Shown here one piece after another: positions 1 through 8,200 of a DNA stretch of 32,247 nucleotides. The DNA comes from an uncultured Prevotellaceae bacterium (lineage in GTDB: Bacteria > Bacteroidota > Bacteroidia > Bacteroidales > Bacteroidaceae). The position numbers and the translations under genes are program-made. The notes beneath the pieces are model-generated. The model was not told the DNA's origin and ran no database searches. It saw nothing but the letters and a program-made list of their open reading frames with translations. Position 1 is the first letter of the stretch. The number at the start of each line of letters is the position of its first letter. The stretch spans positions 1 through 32,247 of the forward strand of contig CAMNJH010000009.1 in assembly GCA_946541275.1 (NCBI GenBank). The letters run 5' to 3'.

Positions 1-372
1 GCCATTGTAGAAATTGCGCACAGCGAATACCAGCAGACCGAACACAAGCTCGGCCACGGCATTGGCGTTCTGGCCTGGTGTGTTCTCTGCAACCACATTG
101 TGAGCAGTAGCAGCGGCAAGGTCGATGTTGTCGTAACCAGCACCAGCACGCACTACAATCTTTAGCTGTTTGGCGGCTTCGAGTACTTCGGCATCCACCT
201 TGTCCGAACGGATAATCAGGGCGTCGGCATCCTTGACGGCGTCGAGCAACTCTTTCTTATCGGTATATTTCTCCAGCAGAGCCAGCTGATGGCCTCCTGC
301 CTCAACTTCTGCCTTGATACCAGCCACGGCTGCGGCTGCGAAAGGCTTTTCTGTAGCTACTAATACTTTCAT
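1..372 (-). CDS. serA: D-3-phosphoglycerate dehydrogenase, N-terminal part (runs off left edge)
   Basis: Catalyses the first committed step of serine synthesis, 3-phosphoglycerate to 3-phosphohydroxypyruvate with NAD+. The 124 codons visible start with MKVLVATEKPF and contain the family signature VVRAGAGYDNIDL followed by NTPGQNANAVAEL, which belongs to the N-terminal substrate-binding domain of D-2-hydroxyacid dehydrogenases. The NAD-binding GxGxxG motif and catalytic residues lie beyond the window, so whether this is the short form without an ACT domain cannot be seen. It lies 150 bp downstream of serC on the same strand; the two act in consecutive steps and are probably co-transcribed. The start is the ATG at 370-372. 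Confidence 0.93.
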   Translation of the reverse strand, partial: MKVLVATEKPFAAAAVAGIKAEVEAGGHQLALLEKYTDKKELLDAVKDADALIIRSDKVDAEVLEAAKQLKIVVRAGAGYDNIDLAAATAHNVVAENTPGQNANAVAELVFGLLVFAVRNFYNG

Positions 373-376
373 ATAT

Positions 377-522
377 TAACCGCCCCCAGCCCCTCCCGAA
401 TGGAGGGGAGCTTGGCTTGTAGTGGGGGTGCCAAGCTTCCTGTTGATGTTTGTTGTTATACCACCTCCAAGGTCTGGTCGGACTTTCCCTCCCTGGTAGA
501 GGAGGGGTGGTGAGGTCGTTTC
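377..522. repeat. GC-rich intergenic repeat element with inverted ends between serC and serA
   Basis: The whole serC-serA spacer is made of inverted repeats. Near the left end CCCCTCC (390-396) pairs with GGAGGGG (402-408). In the middle AGCTTGGC (409-416) pairs with GCCAAGCT (430-437), a perfect 8-bp palindrome. Near the right end CCCTCC (487-492) pairs with GGAGGG (501-506). The two outer C-rich/G-rich hairpins resemble each other in inverted orientation, as expected of the ends of a small MITE-like element. Similar C-rich hairpins are common between Bacteroidales genes (recollection, not checked). It may also fold in the serC-serA transcript. Confidence 0.5.
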
Positions 523-1590
523 TTAATGGTTGTTCTCAAATTCCTTCATGCAGGCAACAAGTGCATTTACACCCTCGATGGTCTGAGCATTGTAGCAGCT
601 AGCACGGAAACCACCCACTGAGCGATGGCCCTTCACGCCAACCATGCCTTTTGAAGTGGCGAAGTCCAGGAATTCCTTCTCCAGCTCCTTGTATTCGGGA
701 GCCATCACGAAGCAGAGGTTCATCAGCGAACGGTCCTCCTCCTTGGCAGTGCCGACGAAGAATTTGTTGCGGTCAATCTCGCCATAAACGATTTCTGCAC
801 GCTGATGAGCCAGACGGTCCATGGCCTCAACGCCGCCCTGCTTCTTAATCCAGCGCAAGTTCTCCAATGCGCAATAGATGGGCACCACGGGAGGTGTGTT
901 GAACATAGAGCCCTTGTCAACGTGCGTGCGGTAGTCGAGCATGGTGGGTATCTCGCGGGGAGCCTTGCCTAAGGCATCGTCCTTGAGGATAATAATCGTT
1001 ACACCAGCCATGGCCAGATTCTTCTGTGCACCAGCGTAGATGGCATCATACTTGGAAACGTCGACGGGACGGCTGAAGATGTCGGATGACATGTCAGCAA
1101 TCAGGCGCACGGGAACATCCAGATCCTTGCGGATCTCAGTGCCATAGATGGTGTTGTTGGTCGTGATGTGCAGATAGTCTGCATCGGCGGGAACAGTCCA
1201 GCCCTTTGGTATGAAGGTGTAGTTGGCATCAGCGCTGGAGGCTACCTCAACCACCTCGCCGAAGAGCTTGGCTTCCTTCATGGCCTTCTTGGCCCAAACA
1301 CCAGTATTCAGGTAGGCAGCCTTCTTAATGAGGAAGTTATAGGGAATCATGCAGAATTCGAGCGATGCACCGCCGCCAAGGAAGATGACGCTGTAGCCTT
1401 CGGGAACCTGCAGCAGCTCCTTCACCAGAGCCACGGCCTCGTCGACGACGGGCTGGAAATCCTTTGCACGATGGCTAATCTCCATCAAGGAGAGACCGGA
1501 GCCATTGAAGTCTAAACACTGTTGAGCGGTGGCCTCGATAACTTCGCGGGGAAGCATCGATGGGCCAGCATTGAAGTTGTACTTCTTCAT
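523..1590 (-). CDS. serC: Phosphoserine aminotransferase
   Basis: PLP-dependent class V aminotransferase converting 3-phosphohydroxypyruvate plus glutamate to phosphoserine; it also serves pyridoxal phosphate synthesis in many bacteria. The 355-aa length matches the family. The protein opens with [11 protein letters not shown], the usual SerC start, then [16 protein letters not shown], the DMSSD segment and [12 protein letters not shown], which contains the PLP-binding lysine. The C-terminal motif [15 protein letters not shown] is also diagnostic. A Bacteroidetes promoter lies 50-80 bp upstream. serA follows on the same strand, forming a two-gene serine operon. The gene is intact. Confidence 0.97.
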   Translation of the reverse strand: MKKYNFNAGPSMLPREVIEATAQQCLDFNGSGLSLMEISHRAKDFQPVVDEAVALVKELLQVPEGYSVIFLGGGASLEFCMIPYNFLIKKAAYLNTGVWAKKAMKEAKLFGEVVEVASSADANYTFIPKGWTVPADADYLHITTNNTIYGTEIRKDLDVPVRLIADMSSDIFSRPVDVSKYDAIYAGAQKNLAMAGVTIIILKDDALGKAPREIPTMLDYRTHVDKGSMFNTPPVVPIYCALENLRWIKKQGGVEAMDRLAHQRAEIVYGEIDRNKFFVGTAKEEDRSLMNLCFVMAPEYKELEKEFLDFATSKGMVGVKGHRSVGGFRASCYNAQTIEGVNALVACMKEFENNH

Positions 1591-1639
1591 AATTCTTGAA
1601 TATTAATTTAGTTTGAAGTGTGTCATCTGAAATACGCTG

Positions 1640-1670
1640 CAAAATTACACTTTTATTTCCACATAGCCAA
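1640..1670 (-). promoter_or_regulatory. Bacteroidetes-type promoter for serC
   Basis: On the minus strand TAATTTTG (1640-1647) fits the TAnnTTTG -7 element, and TTG (1668-1670) lies 20 bp upstream as the -33 element. Transcription would start near 1633, leaving a leader of about 43 nt before the serC ATG. Confidence 0.65.
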
Positions 1671-1687
1671 TTATTTCGTTATAAAAA

Positions 1688-1718
1688 TTGGAAACTATCA
1701 TTAATTTTAGTACCTTTG
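1688..1718 (+). promoter_or_regulatory. Bacteroidetes-type promoter for gluQ
   Basis: TTG (1688-1690), a 20-bp spacer and TACCTTTG (1711-1718) match the -33/-7 consensus. The expected start is close to 1725, giving a leader of about 14 nt. AGAAGGAG at 1725-1732 would be an unusually good Shine-Dalgarno sequence for this phylum. The promoter is divergent from the serC promoter, and the two -33 elements are about 18 bp apart. Confidence 0.65.
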
Positions 1719-1737
1719 CGCGGCAGAAGGAGTATAA

Positions 1738-2619
1738 ATGATGAAGGGACGTTTTGCACCATCACCCACAGGACGCATGCATTTAGGTAATGTGTTTAGT
1801 GCGCTGTTGTCGTGGTTATCGGCCAAGAGTCACGGGGGCGAATGGTTGTTGCGTATTGAGGATATAGACCCGGCACGCTCCCGGCGTGAATATGCACTGC
1901 AGCTGATGGACGACTTGCAGTGGCTGGGGCTGGCGTGGGACGGTGAGCCCGTGTGGCAAAGTGAGCGCTCTGACATTTATGAACACTATTTTGCTGAACT
2001 TCAGGCCCTGGGGCTGACCTATCCTTGCTATTGCACTCGAGCCGACTTGCTGGCCACTCAGGCTCCACATGAGAGCGATGGGCGGGTGGTCTATCCCGGC
2101 ACTTGCAGGCATAAGCCTTTTCAGCCTGGGCTGGCTGCTGCCACACGTCTCATCACACCCGATGAGGATGCATCTTTCACGGATTTACATTATGGCCCAC
2201 AGTGTGTCAATCTAGCCCACGAGATAGGAGATTTCATCATCCGCCGCAAGGATGGTGCCTGGGCCTATCAGCTGGCAGTCGTCGTTGATGATGCTCTGAT
2301 GGGCATTACTGAGGTAGTGCGTGGTCGCGACTTGCTGCTCTCATCGCCACAACAGCTTTATCTGGCCCGTCTGCTAGGCTTCCCTGCCGTAAGCTTTGCC
2401 CATCTGCCTTTGCTCTGTAATGGCCAGGGTCAGCGACTCTCCAAGCGTGACAGCAGTATGGATATGGGGGTCCTACGCCGAAACTTCAGCGCCCCAGAAA
2501 TCATTGGGCGTCTGGCCTGTCTGGCTGGTTTGCAGCCTGCTCCTCAGCCTGCCATGCCAGCAGACCTTGTTGCTTTGTTTTCCTGGGATAAAGTTCCGCT
2601 GGATAATCTTTGTGTGTGA
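1738..2619 (+). CDS. gluQ: Glutamyl-Q tRNA(Asp) synthetase
   Basis: Paralogue of the glutamyl-tRNA synthetase catalytic domain. It activates glutamate and attaches it to queuosine at position 34 of tRNA(Asp), without an anticodon-binding domain. The protein is 293 aa, as expected for GluQ-RS, and shows RFAPSPTGRMHLGN (class I HIGH motif as HLGN, residues 15-18), RIEDIDPAR and LSKRD (234-238) in place of KMSKS. The zinc site typical of GluQ-RS is visible as C97, C99, Y119 and C123. The start is the first of two adjacent ATGs, 5 nt after an AGAAGGAG sequence; the second ATG at 1741 is possible. The gene is monocistronic and convergent with the GH25 gene, with 31 bp between stops. Confidence 0.93.
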   Translation: MMKGRFAPSPTGRMHLGNVFSALLSWLSAKSHGGEWLLRIEDIDPARSRREYALQLMDDLQWLGLAWDGEPVWQSERSDIYEHYFAELQALGLTYPCYCTRADLLATQAPHESDGRVVYPGTCRHKPFQPGLAAATRLITPDEDASFTDLHYGPQCVNLAHEIGDFIIRRKDGAWAYQLAVVVDDALMGITEVVRGRDLLLSSPQQLYLARLLGFPAVSFAHLPLLCNGQGQRLSKRDSSMDMGVLRRNFSAPEIIGRLACLAGLQPAPQPAMPADLVALFSWDKVPLDNLCV

Positions 2620-2650
2620 TTGGCATCTTGACGGGATGCCCAGTCGGAAG

Positions 2651-3952
2651 TTATGGGATGGTCTGTGTACGAAGGAATTCCTCCCATTGTCCCTGATAGC
2701 CATTGAAAACGTTCAGGTCGCACTCGGGGGTGATACCCTGTACGTGACCGTCACCCGAAAGTTGCCAGATGTCCAAGTGTATGTCTGGCTTGTATTCGCC
2801 ATAGCGGGCAATCCAGAAGTGGTAGTTCTGTTTCAGGTCGGGAGCCAGGTCGAGATAAGTGTTTACAAAGCGCTGGTTGATGTAGAGTAGGGGACGACAG
2901 CCTGTGGCCTGCTCAACTATGTTGAGCCAGATGCGCATGGCGTCGAAAAGAGCCAGGGGACCACCCATGTCGTCAATCTGCTTGTCGCTGGGCTCAATGT
3001 CGAGCATAGGCGGAAGGTCGCCCTTTTTAAAATATGTGTACTTCAGGAAGTGGTGGGCTTGCTCTTCGGGTGGCGTCTTGGTCGAAAAGAAATGGTAGGC
3101 ACCCACGGGCAGCCCCAGTTCACGTACTGAAGCATCATCGGCGCCGTAATAATGATTTTCAATGGTGACACCCTCAGTACTTTTGATGTAAACGAAACTG
3201 ACGGGATAGTCGACCTTGTCATTGACGAGGTCCTGGCTAATGCGTCGCCCAAGGTTCCAGATTATCAGTTGTTTCCAGATGATGGGGAAGCGGCGGCGGC
3301 CTTTCTCATGCTGGTAGCGAGAGATGTCGATGCCGTAGATGCGGTCGCTGTGGTAGCTCATGTGCTCACCCCGAAAATGGTTGCGCAGCCAAGCGCCCAC
3401 TCTCAGGTGGCCGCGGCCTATGCTCAGTCCGAAACCTTCGCGCTGGTCGTGCTCCCAGTGCCCTTCAAAGTAGGTGCCGTCAGCCGAACGATAAAAGCCG
3501 TGTCCCCATGCCTCGCCGCGACTGTTCATCATGCCTGCGTAGAATCCTGCGGAGTCGATGCGGACGCCACTGACCAGCGTGTCGTTCCTGATGGTTCCAA
3601 TGACAAGGCGCCCTTGAGCATCCCTGACAATCGACTTGCCATTATGGCGATGGAGTATACTGGTCAGGTTGATGCAGCCCTTGGGCAAATAAACAGACAT
3701 GGATGAGTCGCCATGTTCGGCATAGCGTACCACCATGTCAAAGCCCTCGTCAATAGGGCTATGCCGCTCCAGGTAATACTTTATTTCATCACTGATGAAT
3801 GCTTGCCTTTCCGTGGGTTGCGTGCTTCTTTCTACGTGTGGTGGATTGCTGGGTTGAGCATCAGGCAAATGCACATCATCCTTGCCAGAACAACTGGTAA
3901 GGGCTGTAATAAGAAGGATGGCCAGAATGAATTTCAAACCTAAATAGTTCAA
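2651..3952 (-). CDS. Lipoprotein with MORN repeats and a GH25 lysozyme domain
   Basis: Predicted secreted lipoprotein that would cleave the beta-1,4 linkage of peptidoglycan. No ATG fits the N-terminus. I chose the TTG at 3950-3952, which overlaps the upstream stop codon (TTGA) with GGGAG 5 nt before it; TTG at 3937 and 3976 are alternatives. The signal peptide ends in the lipobox LTSC. Residues about 123-200 hold three MORN-like repeats (GFYAG, GTYFEGHWEHDQREGFG, LRVGAW). The GH25 domain runs from about 207 to the end: GIDIS (Asp209), FVYIKSTEG, then LDIEP with the Asp318/Glu320 pair used for catalysis, and DIWQ. It is probably an active N-acetylmuramidase. MORN plus GH25 in one chain is an uncommon pairing to my knowledge. 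Confidence 0.85.
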   Translation of the reverse strand: MNYLGLKFILAILLITALTSCSGKDDVHLPDAQPSNPPHVERSTQPTERQAFISDEIKYYLERHSPIDEGFDMVVRYAEHGDSSMSVYLPKGCINLTSILHRHNGKSIVRDAQGRLVIGTIRNDTLVSGVRIDSAGFYAGMMNSRGEAWGHGFYRSADGTYFEGHWEHDQREGFGLSIGRGHLRVGAWLRNHFRGEHMSYHSDRIYGIDISRYQHEKGRRRFPIIWKQLIIWNLGRRISQDLVNDKVDYPVSFVYIKSTEGVTIENHYYGADDASVRELGLPVGAYHFFSTKTPPEEQAHHFLKYTYFKKGDLPPMLDIEPSDKQIDDMGGPLALFDAMRIWLNIVEQATGCRPLLYINQRFVNTYLDLAPDLKQNYHFWIARYGEYKPDIHLDIWQLSGDGHVQGITPECDLNVFNGYQGQWEEFLRTQTIP

Positions 3953-4377
3953 GCCTTCTCCCTGTTGTCGTCCCAAAAAAGGAGGGCCTTGATGAATGTT
4001 TCGTTAGGATTGTTATGGAATGCCTTTCCCCGAAAAGCCGTAATGGTCATATATACCATATATATAAGCATGCAGAGCATGAATGCCACGGCGTAGGCTT
4101 CCCATGTAGCACCCTTGACAAACAGACTGAAGGCAGCCACGGTGAGCAGGAACACACTGCCCAGGATGAGCAGGCGGCGGCTGCGCCAGGTGTCTTTGAA
4201 ATCCTCAAACTTCTGTTTCTTTTCCAGATAAGCTTCAAAGGCCTCCTCCGTTGTGCCATAGTTCTCTATGCGGGGCAGGGTGGGGTCGTCCTGGTTGTCG
4301 GTACGGATGTCCCAGATGCGACTCTGTAGCGATTCCAGGTTGACTTGCTCGATGTAGGAACGGTCTATTTGAAACAT
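3949..4377 (-). CDS. Small membrane protein of unknown function
   Basis: A 142-aa protein not recognised as a named family. The first 85 residues are hydrophilic and acidic (MFQIDRSYIEQVNLES...). Two hydrophobic segments follow, about 89-107 (LLILGSVFLLTVAAFSLFV) and 113-133, then a short charged tail. This suggests an inner-membrane anchor with a cytoplasmic N-terminal region. The stop overlaps the TTG start of the GH25 lipoprotein, so the two are probably translated together and may act at the cell envelope. No clear promoter was found; the region upstream holds an inverted repeat. Confidence 0.75.
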   Translation of the reverse strand: MFQIDRSYIEQVNLESLQSRIWDIRTDNQDDPTLPRIENYGTTEEAFEAYLEKKQKFEDFKDTWRSRRLLILGSVFLLTVAAFSLFVKGATWEAYAVAFMLCMLIYMVYMTITAFRGKAFHNNPNETFIKALLFWDDNREKA

Positions 4378-4421
4378 TGACTAATATTCAATTTGAAAGG
4401 ATGGATAAATTCTTAATATGA

Positions 4422-4479
4422 TTTACGGATTTACGCTTTTCGACGGCGTGAGCCAAATCGTAAACCGTAAATCCGTAAA
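4422..4479. repeat. 14-bp inverted repeat after galK, possible terminator
   Basis: TTTACGGATTTACG (4422-4435) is matched exactly by its reverse complement at 4466-4479, with a 30-nt loop. A further overlapping run of CGTAAAC-like repeats covers 4459-4485. It lies 19 bp after the galK stop and before the next minus-strand gene. There is no clear U-tract, so it could be a stem that ends or stabilises the gal mRNA, or a dispersed repeat. Confidence 0.5.
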
Positions 4480-4497
4480 CCGTAAGTTAATTGGGAA

Positions 4498-5661
4498 CTA
4501 GCAGAGCTTCCTTGAGCCGTCGCCAATGACGACGTCAATCACCTCGGGCTCGTGGCCATACTTGGCAGCGAACTTCTGCTTGGCATCGGAAATGAACTTG
4601 TTGTAGAGGTCGGCACGAACCAGGTTGATGGTGCAGCCACCAAAGCCACCGCCCATGATGCGGCTGCCCGTGACGCCATTCTCTTTGGCCAGGTCGTTCA
4701 GGTAGTCCAGCTCCTCACAGCTAACCTCGTATTCCTTTGACAGACCATAGTGCGTCTCGTACATCTTCTGACCCACGGTCTCATAGTCACCAGCCAGCAG
4801 GGCGTCGCAAACGGCCAGGACGCGGTCTTTCTCGCCCAGCACGAAGTGAGCGCGAGTGTAGTCTTCCTCGCCCACCTCAGCGCGAACCTCTTCTAGCTGC
4901 TCCCAGGTGCAGTCACGCAGTGTCTCGAACTTTCCTTCCGGATGCTTGGCGGCAATGTGCTTCACCACGTTCTCACACGATCTGCGGCGGTCGTTGTAGG
5001 GCGAACCGGCCAGCTCGTGCTTCACCTTACTGTTGAGCAGCACCAGACGGTAGCCATCGGGCTTGAAGGGGAAGTACTCGAACTCGCGGCTGCGGCAGTC
5101 CAGGCGCATCAGGCAGCCGGCCTTGCCAAAGACAGAGGCAAACTGGTCCATGATACCACAGTTCACGCCACAGTAGTTGTGCTCAGTAGCCTGTCCTGCC
5201 AGCACCATGTCCCACTGAGAAACTTTGTTCTCGCCGAAGATGTCGTTCAGGCCACAGGCGAAGCAGCTCTCCATGGCGGCGCTGCTCGACATTCCTGCTC
5301 CGAGGGGCACGTCACCAGAGAAGGCGATGTTGAAGCCCTTCACGGGCACGCCTAGCTTCTGGAACTCCTTGGCGATGCCATAGATATAGCGGGCCCAGCT
5401 GGCACGGGGTCCGGCAGGATCGTTCAGGTGGAAGTCCACACGGTCCTTCAGGTCGATGGCGTAGGCCATCACGGTGTCCTCGGTGCCGTTGGCACGCATC
5501 TCGGCCATGATGCCCTTATCCACTGCTCCGGGGAACACGAAGCCCCCGTTATAGTCGGTGTGCTCACCAATGAGGTTAATACGTCCGGGAGAATGATATA
5601 CATTTCCAGTCTTTCCGTCGAAATGCTTGATAAATCTGCTTCTAACGTCTTCGATAGTCAT
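4498..5661 (-). CDS. galK: Galactokinase
   Basis: GHMP-family kinase phosphorylating alpha-D-galactose at C1 with ATP, the first Leloir pathway step. The 387 aa are full length. Residues 26-40 carry the galactokinase signature GRINLIGEHTDYNGG. Residues 119-130 carry the ATP-binding loop PLGAGMSSSAAM. The C-terminal GHMP motif is RIMGGGFGGCTINLV. MDQFASVFG contains the catalytic Asp region. It is last of three genes (galM - sugar transporter - galK), 31 nt after the transporter. No galT or galE is present in this operon, so the uridylyltransferase step must be encoded elsewhere. Confidence 0.96.
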   Translation of the reverse strand: MTIEDVRSRFIKHFDGKTGNVYHSPGRINLIGEHTDYNGGFVFPGAVDKGIMAEMRANGTEDTVMAYAIDLKDRVDFHLNDPAGPRASWARYIYGIAKEFQKLGVPVKGFNIAFSGDVPLGAGMSSSAAMESCFACGLNDIFGENKVSQWDMVLAGQATEHNYCGVNCGIMDQFASVFGKAGCLMRLDCRSREFEYFPFKPDGYRLVLLNSKVKHELAGSPYNDRRRSCENVVKHIAAKHPEGKFETLRDCTWEQLEEVRAEVGEEDYTRAHFVLGEKDRVLAVCDALLAGDYETVGQKMYETHYGLSKEYEVSCEELDYLNDLAKENGVTGSRIMGGGFGGCTINLVRADLYNKFISDAKQKFAAKYGHEPEVIDVVIGDGSRKLC

Positions 5662-5692
5662 AATTTGAATAAGGTTTTTAGGGGTTAATACA

Positions 5693-6970
5693 TTAATCTA
5701 CTTTGATATCTTTGTTTACATTCTTGCTGCCAATAAGGGCGTAGAACAGGATGTAGGCCAGCATGGCGATGATGAGCCAATAAGAGGCGATGGGGCCTGC
5801 GCTCTTGGCGATGGTCTCCTGGATGAGCGGCATGATGCCACCGCCTACCACCATCATCATGAAGATGCCGCTGGCAGCCTCGGTGTACTTGCCCAGTCCC
5901 TCGACCGAGAGATTGAAGATGCCACCCCACATGATGCTGGTGCAGAGTCCGCAGAGAGCAATGAAGATGGTCTTCACAGGAATGTCGTGGCCATTGAAAC
6001 TGAAGGTAACGCTCTCTGGCATGAAGATGGCGATGAGCAGCAAGCCGATGGCCACGCTCGACACGATGGTGAGCTGCAGTGCGGTGCTCACCTTGCCGCT
6101 GATGGCGCTGCTGGTGGCACGGCCAATCATCATCATCACCCAGTAGGCGGCGGCCAGCGTGCCACCGATGGCGGCCGAGCCTTCAAAGCCCAGGTCGGTG
6201 ATGTAGAAGTTCAGCTCCATGGGGATGCCAATCTCAATACCTACATAGAAGAAGATGGCGATGACGCCCAGCAGGCAGTGGCGGAAGGCCAGCGGGCTGC
6301 GCTCATATTTGGGTTGCTCCTTGCCCAGCGTAGGCTCGGGAATTTCCACACGGCTGATGATGACAAACGAGATGGCGAAGACGGCCATGCCGATGAACAG
6401 CAGGGGCGACACGTCGGTCATGCTGGTGTCTTTGGTCACGGTGCCCACGAGCACGCCCGTGAGGAACGGGGTGAGGAAGGCGGTGAGCGAGTTCATCGTG
6501 CCACCTATCTGGATGAGCTGGTTACCCTTGTTGCCACCGCCACCGAGGAGGTTCAGCATGGGGTTCACCACGGTGTTCAGCATGCAGACGCAGAAACCGC
6601 AGATGAAAGCGCCGAGCAGGTAGATAATCAGGTTCAGGGCCACGGGAATACCGTCGTAGGTGAAAACGTAGGTTCCATCGCCGGCAATACTCGAAATGTA
6701 CTGGAAGGCAAGGCCGACGATACCAACGATGAGGGCGATGAGAGCGGTCTTCTTATAACCATATTTAATAAGCATCTTGCCGGCAGGGATACCCATGAAG
6801 AGGTAGGCGGCAAAGTTCATCAGGTTACCCCAGGCCTTGGCGAAGGGGTAGGTGAAGCCCCAGATGTTGCCAAAAGGAGCGCCCATGTTGGTGACGAAGC
6901 TGATCATCGCGAAGATGAAGCACATGGTGATAATAGCAATCAGCTTGCTATTGTTTTTCTCTTGTGTCAT
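5693..6970 (-). CDS. Sugar MFS transporter of the FHS (glucose/galactose-fucose:H+ symporter) type
   Basis: A 425-aa inner-membrane protein with about 12 hydrophobic segments, beginning MTQEKNNSKLIAIITMCFIF. Sequence character (FVTNMGAPFGNIWGF, YLFMGIPAGKMLIKYGYKKTA, CMLNTVVNPMLNLLGGGGNKGNQLIQIGG in pieces) is that of the GlucP/FucP group of proton-coupled glucose, galactose or fucose permeases. The AGKMLIKYGYKKT loop corresponds to the MFS motif between helices 2 and 3. Its place between galM (42 nt upstream) and galK (31 nt downstream) argues that galactose is its physiological substrate. Glucose transport cannot be excluded. Confidence 0.9.
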   Translation of the reverse strand: MTQEKNNSKLIAIITMCFIFAMISFVTNMGAPFGNIWGFTYPFAKAWGNLMNFAAYLFMGIPAGKMLIKYGYKKTALIALIVGIVGLAFQYISSIAGDGTYVFTYDGIPVALNLIIYLLGAFICGFCVCMLNTVVNPMLNLLGGGGNKGNQLIQIGGTMNSLTAFLTPFLTGVLVGTVTKDTSMTDVSPLLFIGMAVFAISFVIISRVEIPEPTLGKEQPKYERSPLAFRHCLLGVIAIFFYVGIEIGIPMELNFYITDLGFEGSAAIGGTLAAAYWVMMMIGRATSSAISGKVSTALQLTIVSSVAIGLLLIAIFMPESVTFSFNGHDIPVKTIFIALCGLCTSIMWGGIFNLSVEGLGKYTEAASGIFMMMVVGGGIMPLIQETIAKSAGPIASYWLIIAMLAYILFYALIGSKNVNKDIKVD

Positions 6971-7012
6971 AAGTTGTTGCGTTATTTCGTTATTGTGTTT
7001 GTCGATTAGTGG

Positions 7013-8104
7013 TTACTCTGCTACCCCGAACTTGTAGACAGTCTTCTGCTTGTAGCGATGGTGAGGATTCAGTACCACGCTGGGGAAGTAAGGACGGTTG
7101 GGGCTGTCGGGGAAGTGCTGGCACTCGAAGCAGATGGCGCTGCGGCGGCCGAAGGTAGCTCCATGCACGCCCTTGTAGCCGTCGGCCCAGTTGTCGCTGT
7201 ACACCTGTACACCAGGCTCGGTGGTGTAAACCTCCAGTGTGCGACCGCTCTTGGGCTCAGTCAGCCGGGCGGCAAAGCTCAGCTCACCCTCTTCCTTCTT
7301 GTTCAGCACGAAGCAGTGGTCGTAGCCTGCACCATTCTTAATCTGCTCGTTGTCGGCATCAATGTCCTGACCGACGGGCTTCGGGGTGCGGAAGTCGAAC
7401 GGCGTGCCGGCCACCTTCAGAATCTCACCCGTGGGGATTGACGTCTCGTCAATGGGAATGTAGAAGTCGGCGTTCATCTCCATCACCTGGTCGTTGATGA
7501 CGGGAGTGGGGTCGGCTGTTCCTGCCAGTGAGAAGAAGGCATGATGCGTCAGGTTGACAATGGTCTTCTTGTTGGTGGAAGCCATATACTCAATAATGAG
7601 TTCGTTGTCGTCACTCCAGGTGAATTCCACGGTGACATCCACTTCTCCGGTGAAGCCTTCCTCTCCATAAGAGCTTATGCGGTGCAGGGCCAGCGAGCGG
7701 GGACCCATCTGGCGTGCATCCCATACGCGGGCATGGAAACCTGTAGGACCGCCATGAAGAGCGTTGGGGCCGTTGTTGATGGCCAGCTGATAGTCCTTGC
7801 CATTCAGTGTGAACTGTCCACGGCAGATGCGGTTACCAAAGCGGCCTATCAGCGTAGAAAGATAAGGCTCGGGTGAGTTGATGACACTCTGGATGTTGTC
7901 GTGACCTTGGATGACGTTGGCCACCTTTCCTTCCTTGTCAGGAACCATGATGGAGCAGATGGCTCCTCCATAGTTGGTGATGGCTACTTCAAATCCTTTG
8001 CGGTTGCGAAGGATGTAAAGGTCAGTCTTTTTCCCGTTGATAGTGGTCTGGAAGTTCTCACGCTTCAGACCACAGAGATTCGCATTTTCTGTTACGTTTG
8101 CCAT
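7013..8104 (-). CDS. galM: Aldose 1-epimerase (galactose mutarotase)
   Basis: Interconverts the beta and alpha anomers of D-galactose so that galactokinase can use it. At 363 aa it is a normal length. Motifs seen are LIGRFGNRICRGQF, NALHGGPTGFHARVWD with the first active-site His, NLTHHAFFSLAG with the second catalytic His, and the C-terminal segment FECQHFPDSPNRP, typical of GalM. No signal peptide is visible, so it is probably cytoplasmic. It is the first gene of the galactose operon and has its own promoter 34 bp upstream. Confidence 0.95.
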   Translation of the reverse strand: MANVTENANLCGLKRENFQTTINGKKTDLYILRNRKGFEVAITNYGGAICSIMVPDKEGKVANVIQGHDNIQSVINSPEPYLSTLIGRFGNRICRGQFTLNGKDYQLAINNGPNALHGGPTGFHARVWDARQMGPRSLALHRISSYGEEGFTGEVDVTVEFTWSDDNELIIEYMASTNKKTIVNLTHHAFFSLAGTADPTPVINDQVMEMNADFYIPIDETSIPTGEILKVAGTPFDFRTPKPVGQDIDADNEQIKNGAGYDHCFVLNKKEEGELSFAARLTEPKSGRTLEVYTTEPGVQVYSDNWADGYKGVHGATFGRRSAICFECQHFPDSPNRPYFPSVVLNPHHRYKQKTVYKFGVAE

Positions 8105-8137
8105 AATGTTTGTTTTTAGTTACACTATATCTAGCCG

Positions 8138-8168
8138 CAAAAATACACAAAAAAGCCGACATGCGCAA
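8138..8168 (-). promoter_or_regulatory. Promoter of the galM-transporter-galK operon
   Basis: On the minus strand TATTTTTG (8138-8145) matches TAnnTTTG, and TTG (8166-8168) lies 20 bp upstream. The start site would be near 8131, about 27 nt before the galM ATG. The -33 element lies in the loop of the folC terminator, so terminator and promoter share DNA. Confidence 0.65.
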
Positions 8169-8178
8169 GCATATCGGC
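8149..8178 (-). terminator. Intrinsic terminator after folC
   Basis: A 10-bp stem GCCGATATGC / GCATGTCGGC (8155-8178, one G-U pair) with a 4-nt loop TTGC is followed on the minus strand by six T (8149-8154). It begins 22 nt after the folC stop and ends the grpE-dnaJ-folC transcript. Confidence 0.85.
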
Positions 8179-8200
8179 AAAAAAGTGGTGTTAAAGATAA

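Noticed and set aside
1168..1515. 115-aa plus ORF inside serC
   Set aside because: Antisense shadow of serC with no promoter or motif.
2622..2640. GGCATC/GATGCC hairpin between gluQ and the GH25 gene as a terminator
   Set aside because: Only a 6-bp stem with a 7-nt loop and no T-run on either strand.
5987..7009. 340-aa plus ORF opposite the sugar transporter
   Set aside because: His/Asp/Glu-rich shadow of the minus-strand transporter gene, which has clear membrane segments and family motifs.
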